A stretch of DNA of 37,855 nt, taken from the NCBI GenBank assembly GCA_910574995.1, contig CAJTCS010000016.1, positions 1 to 37,855 of the forward strand, in the 5' to 3' direction. Positions 10,995 to 18,969 of the stretch are shown here, one piece after another. Positions within the stretch are counted from its first letter, which is position 1. The number at the start of each line of letters is the position of its first letter. A program made the translations under genes and the position numbers. The notes under the pieces are model-generated. The model made no database searches. It was not told the DNA's origin and saw only the letters and a program-made list of their open reading frames with translations. The DNA comes from Oscillospiraceae bacterium. GTDB lineage: Bacteria; Bacillota; Clostridia; Oscillospirales; Acutalibacteraceae.

Positions 10995-11861
10995 TTACAG
11001 TTCCACTCCCTTGAATTTCTGGAACGCCTTCATGGAGACTTTAATGGACTCGATCTCATCCAGCTTTGTGGCGTCCTGCTCCAGGATGATATAATCCAGG
11101 TTGGGGCAGGAACGGGCCGCGCTGATATAGTCCTGGATGGGTAGTACCCCGGTGCCAATCTCGGTGAAGCTGTCTGGGTTTTTCGTATCCATGAATACCT
11201 TTTCATCGATGCCCCGGTCGGGATCCACCAGGCCCTGGTACATGCACAGGGGCTCCCCCGCGTCCCGTGGGAAGTCCTTCTGATGCAGCAGGATAAGCCG
11301 GTCGTTATATTTACGCATAAACGACACCGGATCCTGCCCACCCCTGGCAATCCAATAGGTATCCATTTCCGCATACACCAGGCCGGGGTCCGTATTCTCC
11401 ATAATCAGGTCATATACCAGCCTGTCTCCAAAACGTTGGAACTCTTGGTAATGGTTATGGTAATAAAAGCGCATGCCGCGCTCCTGGCACAACTCTCCGA
11501 TACGGTTGAAGACCTCGCAGCGCCGCTTGATGTAATCCAGGTCCCCATAGGGGAAGAATTCGATATCACAGCCGATCTGGGTGCTGCCCAGCTCGGCATG
11601 GTAATCCAGCACATCCTGTAAAAGCTCCTCTTGCAGCGGGTTTACATGGCAGCCCACAATCTGCAGGCCCAGCTCGTCCAAAGACCGCTGCAGCTGGCGG
11701 GCCGGCACCCCGAAGCCTACGCCCGGGTCGTGCTCTGCGTTGTGGTTTGCCGCCTCTATGTAACGGTAGCCGGCCTCTGCCACCTGCCGCAGCACCTCAT
11801 AAGGCTGTTTGGCAATGGCGTTTTTCACAGAATATAGCTGTATCCCTATCTTCAATGCCAA
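10995..11861 (-). CDS. Sugar phosphate isomerase/epimerase family TIM-barrel protein (TTG start)
   Basis: A 288-residue protein of the xylose-isomerase-like / AP endonuclease family 2 fold (the fold of IolE, IolI and similar epimerases). Likely metal ligands lie in the YHNHYQEF, AEMDTYW, LLHQKDF and ILEQD segments, one on each of several barrel strands. The start codon is TTG at 11861, with AAGGAGAG about 10 bases upstream; no ATG fits. It precedes the MATE gene by two bases and follows the LUD gene by 88 bases. The exact substrate is not determinable; a carbohydrate or inositol-type ketose is usual for the family. Confidence 0.85.
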   Translation of the reverse strand: MALKIGIQLYSVKNAIAKQPYEVLRQVAEAGYRYIEAANHNAEHDPGVGFGVPARQLQRSLDELGLQIVGCHVNPLQEELLQDVLDYHAELGSTQIGCDIEFFPYGDLDYIKRRCEVFNRIGELCQERGMRFYYHNHYQEFQRFGDRLVYDLIMENTDPGLVYAEMDTYWIARGGQDPVSFMRKYNDRLILLHQKDFPRDAGEPLCMYQGLVDPDRGIDEKVFMDTKNPDSFTEIGTGVLPIQDYISAARSCPNLDYIILEQDATKLDEIESIKVSMKAFQKFKGVEL

Positions 11862-11949
11862 TTTCTACACTCTCCTTTTATAGGGTCATTCTCCTCTTCA
11901 TCATACCGCATCCAAGGCCCTCCTGAAAGCCCCCGCCGTACCGGCCGCG

Positions 11950-12597
11950 TCAATATCCCAGCTCTTCCCCCACCAGCACCACATAGATCCGCTTTGTGCG
12001 CTGGTAAGCTGTCACCACATAATGGCAGCACATGCGCTCCTCATGGGCGCAGCCCGCGGTCATGCCGCCCCCACAGCCCGCGCAGCGCCCAAGCTGGCCG
12101 CAAGGGGTGCCCTTGCCCTGGCGCATGGCGTTGGGCGGGGCGGCTATGTCCTTCACCCGGTAGATAGCCGCGTCCAGGTCCCGCACGATCTTGTTCACCC
12201 CGGCCACTACCACCACTTTTTTCGGGCCGTATATCAGAGCGGCCGTGCGGTTCCCCCGGCCGTCTACATTGTACAGCTCGCCAGCCTCTGTAATGGCGTT
12301 GGCGCTGGTAAGGAATACGTCGGCCCCAAAAGTTTTCAGGTAGACTTCTTCCGGTGGCTGCTGCTCCCGGTCCAGGAAATCGTATTGCCCGCTTAGCATC
12401 AGCTCCCGCACGCCGCTTTCCCTCAGCGTAACCGATCCTCCACAGGAGATCACATCCCCTGGGGTAAGCAGCTGCCCTACCGCTTTCACCGCATCCTCCT
12501 TGGTAGGGGCATACTGTGCAGGCATGCCATTTTTTTCCAACGCCTGGATTGTACGTTTTATTTTTGCTTCCAGTACCGCTTTCTTGTTTCCATCCAT
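11950..12597 (-). CDS. LUD-domain (LutC/YkgG-like, DUF162) protein
   Basis: A 215-residue protein with the LUD fold: the GGSVTLRESGV, ADVFLTSANAITEAGELYNVDG and GPKKVVVVAGVNKIV segments are characteristic. The family includes LutC of the lactate utilisation complex, but many stand-alone Firmicutes members have no assigned reaction. The C-terminus is unusually cysteine-rich, with C-x5-C-x2-C, then C, then an adjacent pair before the last strands. This may be a metal or Fe-S site (inference). No lutA or lutB partner is present. AAAGGAAG lies 12 bases upstream of ATG 12597. Its leader (12665-12756) holds three inverted repeats. Confidence 0.85.
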   Translation of the reverse strand: MDGNKKAVLEAKIKRTIQALEKNGMPAQYAPTKEDAVKAVGQLLTPGDVISCGGSVTLRESGVRELMLSGQYDFLDREQQPPEEVYLKTFGADVFLTSANAITEAGELYNVDGRGNRTAALIYGPKKVVVVAGVNKIVRDLDAAIYRVKDIAAPPNAMRQGKGTPCGQLGRCAGCGGGMTAGCAHEERMCCHYVVTAYQRTKRIYVVLVGEELGY

Positions 12598-12664
12598 GTT
12601 GTGGGAACACTTCCTTTCTCTATAGGGCTTCCCCGCTATTTCGACGAAGGCTATAGTTAACGCA

Positions 12665-12743
12665 GTTCAAAATAGGTGGAATACCTCTTTTGAACCAGGC
12701 GGCAAGCCGCCCAGCTTGCAAATCGTCTGTACCGGTTTGCAAG
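12665..12743 (-). promoter_or_regulatory. Triple inverted-repeat leader upstream of the LUD gene
   Basis: Three adjacent inverted repeats occupy 79 bases. IR1 is GTTCAAAA (12665-12672) with TTTTGAAC (12688-12695), plus an inner AGGT/ACCT. IR2 is GGCGGC-AA-GCCGCC (12698-12711). IR3 is CTTGCAAA (12715-12722) with TTTGCAAG (12736-12743). A possible -10, TATAGT on the minus strand (12751-12756), would place transcription start at about the edge of IR3, making all three leader hairpins. No clear -35 was found. They could instead be operators. The rest of the 311-base spacer holds the lipoprotein terminator and nothing else I can identify. Confidence 0.5.
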
Positions 12744-12856
12744 TGCGTTTACTATACAAAATAAAACTATGTCTATTGTATCCCTATTCCTTTGGGAAAT
12801 CAAGGCTTTCCGGGCTATCCCGCCAGAAATGCCCATTTCAATTTTGTTACCATTCT

Positions 12857-12889
12857 AAAAAGGAAAAGCAGGCCTGCCCTGGGCAGACC
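12857..12889 (-). terminator. Terminator after the lipoprotein gene
   Basis: An 8-bp stem (12871-12878 with 12882-12889, one wobble on the minus strand) is followed by TGCTTTTCCTTTTT. It lies 20 bases past the lipoprotein stop. Confidence 0.7.
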
Positions 12890-12908
12890 CGCTTCTTACT
12901 CCAGCCAC

Positions 12909-13418
12909 TTATCCTTGCTTGAATCCGGCAAAATCCTGGAACAGGTTCTCCACCCGTTCCCGCTGGGCAGTATTCTTCTCGTCTTTGCTGCTGTCTGTAT
13001 ATACCATCAGGTATTTCCCATTCAAAACAGCCGGGACCTCCTTATCCAGCATGGTGAAGCTGCCCTTCTCTTGCACGCTGTCTAAACATGCTTTGCCAGT
13101 TTCATCCAAGCTGTCTAGGTCAAATTCGTACAGCTCCACCTGCACTGTACTGCCATGGAAGGTAAAACGGTACCGTACCCCCGCCACAGCGCCGATAACC
13201 TGGTAAGACATTTCCACAGAATCCCCAGCAACCGCCAAGCCCTCCGCCATATATTCGCAAAGGCCCTCCAGCGTGTCTGGCCTGCCAATTTTGGTCATCA
13301 TAATTTCCCCATCCTCCGGCAGCGTAAGGCTGGGCAGGCTTTGCCCCGGGCCCCCGCAGCCAGCCAGGCTGAGAAGCGCCAGCACCGCAAGCAGCAGCCC
13401 GCAAATTTTTTTCATCAT
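12909..13418 (-). CDS. Predicted lipoprotein of unknown function
   Basis: From ATG 13418 (GGGG 10 bases upstream; the ATG at 13439 has no ribosome site) it has 169 residues. It starts with a basic N-terminus, a hydrophobic core and the lipobox LSLAGC, so it should be cleaved by signal peptidase II and lipid-anchored outside the membrane. The mature part (about 145 residues) is mixed alpha/beta and acidic, with no motif I recognise. It sits between the tRNA pair and the LUD gene and has its own terminator. Confidence 0.75.
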   Translation of the reverse strand: MMKKICGLLLAVLALLSLAGCGGPGQSLPSLTLPEDGEIMMTKIGRPDTLEGLCEYMAEGLAVAGDSVEMSYQVIGAVAGVRYRFTFHGSTVQVELYEFDLDSLDETGKACLDSVQEKGSFTMLDKEVPAVLNGKYLMVYTDSSKDEKNTAQRERVENLFQDFAGFKQG

Positions 13419-13461
13419 GCGCACATGTCCCCTTTCCAAATCTGGAAATAATAAATAGCAA

Positions 13462-13503
13462 AAGGAAAAAGAAAAACCCGGTACCCGTTTGTACAGGCCC
13501 GGT
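13462..13503 (-). terminator. Terminator after the tRNA pair
   Basis: An imperfect stem (CCxGTAC with GTACxGG, extended outward by an ACC/GGT arm) is followed on the minus strand by TTTTTCTTTTTCC. It starts about 17 bases past tRNA-Glu. Confidence 0.6.
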
Positions 13504-13519
13504 GTTTATCTTTATGATA

Positions 13520-13594
13520 TGGTGACCCGGACGAGAATCGAACTCGTGTTACCGCCGTGAAAGGGCGGTGTCTTAACCGCTTGACCACCGGGCC
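13520..13594 (-). tRNA. tRNA-Glu (anticodon TTC)
   Basis: A 75-nt cloverleaf on the minus strand. The acceptor stem GGCCCGG pairs with CCGGGTC, followed by A73 and an encoded CCA. The anticodon stem CCGCC/GGCGG encloses the loop CTTTCAC, anticodon TTC. The T-loop reads TTCGATT. It lies three bases after tRNA-Met in the same transcript. Confidence 0.96.
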
Positions 13595-13597
13595 ATA

Positions 13598-13674
13598 TGG
13601 TAGCGGCAAATGGACTTGAACCATCGACACTTCGGGTATGAACCGAATGCTCTAGCCAGCTGAGCTATGCCGCC
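13598..13674 (-). tRNA. tRNA-Met, elongator type (anticodon CAT)
   Basis: A 77-nt cloverleaf. The acceptor stem GGCGGCA pairs with TGCCGCT (one G-U at position 1-72), followed by ACCA. The anticodon stem TTCGG/CCGAA encloses TTCATAC, anticodon CAT. The body resembles elongator tRNA-Met of Bacillus and lacks initiator features. A lysidine-modified tRNA-Ile is a less likely reading. Confidence 0.93.
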
Positions 13675-13717
13675 ACATATGCGCCTTAAGGCAATTCTAT
13701 GACTCAAGGCGCTATTA

Positions 13718-13746
13718 ATTATAATACAGGGCCCGGTATTTGTCAA
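13718..13746 (-). promoter_or_regulatory. Consensus promoter of the tRNA-Met/tRNA-Glu unit
   Basis: On the minus strand a perfect TTGACA (13741-13746), 17 bases, and a perfect TATAAT (13718-13723). The transcript leader contains a 7-bp stem (13681-13687 with 13706-13712). Such strength is typical for stable RNA. Confidence 0.9.
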
Positions 13747-13797
13747 GGGGTTTTGTCATTTTTTCTGAAAAGGTTTTTCCGCCCTATCTGCCGTATT

Positions 13798-15342
<1,545 letters not shown>

Positions 15343-15347
15343 TTATG

Positions 15348-15376
15348 ATTATAGCATTTGGCCGCCTGCTTTGCAA
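15348..15376 (-). promoter_or_regulatory. Promoter of guaB
   Basis: On the minus strand TTGCAA (15371-15376), a 17-base spacer ending TGC, then TATAAT (15348-15353). A 6-bp hairpin (15315-15330) lies at the start of the leader. The 313-base divergent spacer also holds the MFS promoter; no riboswitch was recognised. Confidence 0.75.
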
Positions 15377-15502
15377 GGGAAATCTTCCCCCTGGCCCCCA
15401 AAAAATTTTGCCTGCTCCGGGCTTTTATTGGGGCTTTCTTCCAGGGCCTTTAAGGCCGGAAAAATACTTCTCTTCCTCTGGAAAATATTTTGCCAAAACC
15501 CA

Positions 15503-15529
15503 TTGACATACGCGGGTCTTTGCTATACT
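15503..15529 (+). promoter_or_regulatory. Promoter of the MFS gene
   Basis: TTGACA (15503-15508) and TATACT (15524-15529), with TGC just before the latter (extended -10). The spacer is 15 bases, shorter than ideal; the extended element may compensate. Confidence 0.65.
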
Positions 15530-15595
15530 CTTTGCTAGAGCAACGGAGCTTGCAACCTTAAAAAAACAAAACAGACCAATGGAGGTATTTCCCTC

Positions 15596-16798
15596 ATGAG
15601 CCGTTTCCTTTCCCGCTTGGGCCCCCAGGCCCGGCATGCTGTCATCTTGGTGGGCGTTTCCGGCGTTTTCTGGTTCGCCTGGGCCTTTGGCTGCTATCAG
15701 ACCGTCTATCTCCAAAGCGTGGGCTTCACCGCCTCGAACCTGGGCGTCCTTAACGCCGTCTCATCCGCTGTCACCATCGCTTCCGTTTCCTTCTGGGGCA
15801 TGGTCAGCGACCGTATCGGTTCTATACGCCGGGTGCTGATTATTGTGCTGGCGGCCGGCTCTGCCCTTTACGCCCTGGTCCCCTTCGTCCCGGCCGGGCT
15901 GCCCTTCTCCCCTTTGCTTTTGACCTGCTTTATCCCCGCCGTGAATTTCTTCCGCGGTTCTGTCGCCACTTTCAATGAGAACCTGTTGGTGCGCAACTGC
16001 AACGAGCTGCGCCTGAATTTCGGCGTACTGCGCGGCCTGGGTTCCCTTTTGTTCACGGTGGGCAGCGTCATTATCGCCTGCGTATTGCCCGCCGTGGGGG
16101 TGGCCAACACCTTTTGGGTCAGCGGCCTGCTGATGATCCCCGCTATCGTCTGCGTGGTCTTGGCCCGCGAGCCGAATTCCAAGCCCAGCCGGGGGAAGGG
16201 CGGGAAAGGCGGCATGGATTTAGGCCAGCTGTTCAAGAATAGGGCCTATGTTTCCTTCTTGGTATTCACCCTGGTCTTTTACATAGCTGCCAGCTGCGAG
16301 GGCAACTTCATCCCCTATTTCATGCAGGCCGCCGGCGTGTCCTCCCAGCAATATGGGATCATCCTGGCCTACCGCGCCCTATTGGAAATCCCTTTCCTCC
16401 TTATGATGGTACGCCTGCGCCAGCGCATCCCCCTGCGGGTGCTGGTGCTGTGCGCCCCGGTGCTTATGTCCCTGGAATGCCTGGGCTTTGGGTTGTTCGC
16501 TGGTTCCTTGGCGGGGATGCTGTTCTGCTGCACATTCTTTGGGCTGGGCAACGGCCTGTTTATCGGCTCTTCCCTAAATTACCTCTACGAACTGGCCCCT
16601 GACAACTTGAAAGCCAGCGCCCAGGCTTTCTACGCTTCCATTTCCTCTGTGGCGGGCATCTTGGGGAACCTGGTGGGCGGCATGGTTTTCGACGCCATTG
16701 GTGCAAAGCCCTTTTACCTGGCAGTGGCGGGGGCTTATCTCCTCAGCTCCCTCATTTTCCTTCTTTCCTTCAAGGGGAAAAATGCCGCCCCCGCCTGA
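15596..16798 (+). CDS. MFS transporter
   Basis: A 400-residue protein with about 12 hydrophobic helices and a basic central loop near residues 195-210. The loop between helices 2 and 3 carries an MFS motif-A-like GMVSDRIGSIRR. It is closest in style to the LacY / nucleoside symporter-like MFS group; the substrate is unknown. GGAGG lies 10 bases before ATG. It opens a three-gene plus-strand island that runs against replication. It ends at a strong terminator, so it is probably its own unit. Confidence 0.9.
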   Translation: MSRFLSRLGPQARHAVILVGVSGVFWFAWAFGCYQTVYLQSVGFTASNLGVLNAVSSAVTIASVSFWGMVSDRIGSIRRVLIIVLAAGSALYALVPFVPAGLPFSPLLLTCFIPAVNFFRGSVATFNENLLVRNCNELRLNFGVLRGLGSLLFTVGSVIIACVLPAVGVANTFWVSGLLMIPAIVCVVLAREPNSKPSRGKGGKGGMDLGQLFKNRAYVSFLVFTLVFYIAASCEGNFIPYFMQAAGVSSQQYGIILAYRALLEIPFLLMMVRLRQRIPLRVLVLCAPVLMSLECLGFGLFAGSLAGMLFCCTFFGLGNGLFIGSSLNYLYELAPDNLKASAQAFYASISSVAGILGNLVGGMVFDAIGAKPFYLAVAGAYLLSSLIFLLSFKGKNAAPA

Positions 16799-16827
16799 CC
16801 TATTAAATACAGGACAAAAGAAAGCAG

Positions 16828-16856
16828 AAAAAGACAGGCGGGCCCTGTCTTTTTTT
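16828..16856 (+). terminator. Terminator after the MFS gene
   Basis: The arms AAAGACAGG and CCTGTCTTT form a stem with a short GC-rich loop, followed by a run of seven T. This is a near-ideal intrinsic terminator. Confidence 0.9.
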
Positions 16857-16864
16857 GTTATAAT
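16856..16864 (+). promoter_or_regulatory. Extended -10 promoter inside the terminator tail
   Basis: TGTTATAAT (16856-16864) is a consensus extended -10 and begins at the last base of the upstream T tract. No good -35 is present. It lies 36 bases before the transglutaminase-like start, which has a full AAAGGAGG ribosome site. Confidence 0.55.
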
Positions 16865-16900
16865 ACAGGTACTTCATAGGAGAAAGGAGGTATCCAAAAT

Positions 16901-17821
16901 ATGGAGGCCTATATACTAGAGCACTACCGGGAAACCGGCCCCTTTACCTTTGCCGGCGCTTACGGGGAATATTTCCGCACCCTGCCGGAGGACGTCCCCA
17001 CCCTGGGAAGGCTGATATGCGGCCAGGTGATCCATCGGGTAACGCTGAGGGAGGGGAATACGAACGCGAACGCCTCCCTGCTGTACGGCGACATGGGCCG
17101 CTACCCCTGGCACCGCATGCGGTGTGAGGATGATATCTTCCTTACGGCCCCAGCCATGGCGGCAGAGCTGTTCCGCCTGGACAGGCGGGGCTTTATACCA
17201 GGCAGGCAGGTGGAACACAAGCTGGTAGTTACCTGCCGCTATGTGTCCGTGCTGATGAGCGCCATCCTGAAGGCCAAGGGGATCCCTGCCAGAAGCCGGG
17301 CAGGGTTTGCGCCCTATTTCCACGAGGGGGTCAGCATGGACCACTGGATCAACCAGTATTATCACAGGGGCGAGGGCCGCTGGATCACTTTTGATGCAGA
17401 CGGGTTTTATGAGGAGGGCGGTATGCCCCTCTCCCAATATGATATGCCCCCAGGCAGCTTTGACTGGGTGGCGGAGGCCTATCTGGCAGTGCGCCGGGGC
17501 GAAACCGACGGGAAGCGGTATTTGTATGCCGATGGGCTGGGCACCTGCGGCCTGCCCGCCCTGGTCCGCTATCTGGTTTATGACTTTCACGCCCTGATGA
17601 ACCACGAACTGACTTACACTTTTCTGCCCGCTTACCTGGATGGCCGGTTGGACAGCCTGACGGAGGAAGAATTGCGGGAACTGGACGCCCTGGCGATGTT
17701 GCTCCAGTCCCCAGACGAAAACTTCCAGGCCCTTTGCGCGCTTTGGCAGGGACGGAAGAAATTCCGCATTTTAAACAGCCCTCTTGTGGGCGGCAGCGAC
17801 CGCCGCGGAGGACCAGCCTGA
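16901..17821 (+). CDS. Transglutaminase-like (papain-fold) protein
   Basis: A 306-residue cytoplasmic protein without signal peptide or TM segment. The transglutaminase-like core spans about 105-170 with the expected triad: C112 in VVTCRYVSVLMSAILKAKGIPAR (read as a helix start), H148 in MDHWIN and D165 in WITFDADGF. This family includes peptidases and cross-linking enzymes; a thiol peptidase or amidase role is likely, but the substrate is unknown. AAAGGAGG sits 9 bases before ATG. The AraC-type gene begins 27 bases after its stop and probably shares the transcript. Confidence 0.85.
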   Translation: MEAYILEHYRETGPFTFAGAYGEYFRTLPEDVPTLGRLICGQVIHRVTLREGNTNANASLLYGDMGRYPWHRMRCEDDIFLTAPAMAAELFRLDRRGFIPGRQVEHKLVVTCRYVSVLMSAILKAKGIPARSRAGFAPYFHEGVSMDHWINQYYHRGEGRWITFDADGFYEEGGMPLSQYDMPPGSFDWVAEAYLAVRRGETDGKRYLYADGLGTCGLPALVRYLVYDFHALMNHELTYTFLPAYLDGRLDSLTEEELRELDALAMLLQSPDENFQALCALWQGRKKFRILNSPLVGGSDRRGGPA

Positions 17822-17848
17822 TGCAAAACGGAAAGGACGGGATTAAAC

Positions 17849-18745
17849 ATGGAATGGACACAGTGCCTGCGGGCGGCTATCCGCTATATGGAGGCCCATC
17901 TGTTGGACAACATTGGCCCAGAGGATATAGCCGGTGCGGCACACCTCTCCCCCTTCTATCTGCATCGTGGCTTCCGGCTGGTAACAGGCTATACCTTTGG
18001 GGAGTATCTGCGCTGCCGCAGGCTATATCTGGCTGCCCTGGACATGCTTGCGGGGAAATCCAGCGTTTTGCGTTTGGCTTCCAAATACGGCTATGATAAC
18101 CCGGAAAGCTTTACCAAAGCTTTCACCCGTTTCCACGGCGTGCCGCCCACCCAGGTGCGGGAAAATGCCCGTGCCATCCACACGTTCCTGCCCCTGACCA
18201 TACAAATCACCATACAAGGAGGACATGAAATGGACTACAGGATTGAAAAAATGGAAGAGTTCCAGCTTATCGGTTTCATGCGGGAGTTCCGCCACGAGAA
18301 TTCCTATGCGCTCATCCCCAAGTTCTGGGAGGAGGTATTAGCCCTGGAAGCGCCCATCTCTCAGCGCGGGGCACAAACCGAAGTGGAAAAAGCTTTTTGC
18401 ACCCACAAAATAGGCGAATTTGGCGCCTGCTTTCAAGGCTTCCAGGAGGACCGCTTCTTTTATATGATCGGCGGCCTCTATCAGGGCGGGCCTGTCCCCC
18501 TGGGCCTTACCACCATCCACATCCCCGCTGCAAATTGGGCCAAGTTCCGCTGCACAGGCCCCATGCCCGGCGCACTACAAAGTGTCAACACCAAGATCTT
18601 TTCCGAGTGGCTGCCCGGCAACCCGGACTATGAGCTTTCTATGCCCATCAACTTGGAATGGTATTCCATGGAATGCTGCCCCGATGCTTCCCCGCAAGAT
18701 TATGAAAGCGGCATCTGGGTGCCTGTTGCCCCCAAACTCCGCTGA
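17849..18745 (+). CDS. AraC-family regulator with C-terminal GyrI-like ligand domain
   Basis: A 298-residue protein. Residues about 1-108 are two helix-turn-helix motifs of the AraC/XylS type (IGPEDIAGAAHLSPFYLHRGFR, then VLRLASKYGYDNPESFTKAFTR-FHGVPP). Residues about 128-298 form a GyrI-like / SOUL-like effector domain, recognisable from the FQLIGFMREF opening, the Y-x2-IP-x-FW segment and the IPAANWAKF strand. The Rob/BmrR/SbmC-type domains bind hydrophobic drugs or metabolites. AAGGACGGG lies upstream of ATG. It may control the neighbouring MFS gene in response to a small molecule (inference). The GyrI name does not link it to the gyr genes here. Confidence 0.9.
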   Translation: MEWTQCLRAAIRYMEAHLLDNIGPEDIAGAAHLSPFYLHRGFRLVTGYTFGEYLRCRRLYLAALDMLAGKSSVLRLASKYGYDNPESFTKAFTRFHGVPPTQVRENARAIHTFLPLTIQITIQGGHEMDYRIEKMEEFQLIGFMREFRHENSYALIPKFWEEVLALEAPISQRGAQTEVEKAFCTHKIGEFGACFQGFQEDRFFYMIGGLYQGGPVPLGLTTIHIPAANWAKFRCTGPMPGALQSVNTKIFSEWLPGNPDYELSMPINLEWYSMECCPDASPQDYESGIWVPVAPKLR

Positions 18746-18773
18746 GCCCAGCCCTGGCCCGGCTTTTAAGACC

Positions 18774-18941
18774 TTGGGACTCCGTCCCAAACTCTGCCAC
18801 CTTTTTTGAGGAAAAAAAGGTGGACGAAAAAACCAACGTGCCCCGTGCCGTGGCCTTTAGGCCATAGCACGGGGCACCGTCAGTTTTTGAGTCGACCCTT
18901 TTTCCCTAAAAAGGGTCGTGGGGTGTGGGGCAAAGCCCCAC
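18774..18941. repeat. Array of five consecutive hairpins in the araC-serS spacer
   Basis: Five perfect or near-perfect hairpins stand in a row: 18774-18790 (7-bp stem), 18797-18823 (11 bp), 18838-18877 (11 bp plus 6 bp with one mismatch), 18893-18918 (11 bp) and 18925-18941 (7 bp). The third is flanked by T tracts on both strands and can serve as a two-way terminator for the convergent araC and serS genes. The others exceed what termination needs and look like a dispersed intergenic repeat module. Confidence 0.75.
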
Positions 18942-18969
18942 GGCCTTAGGAATGCGGCCAGGGCTGCGC

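Noticed and set aside
17849-18745. Functional link between the GyrI-like domain and gyrBA
   Set aside because: The domain name comes from a fold shared by many ligand-sensing regulators; proximity to gyr genes (about 10 kb) is not evidence of gyrase inhibition.
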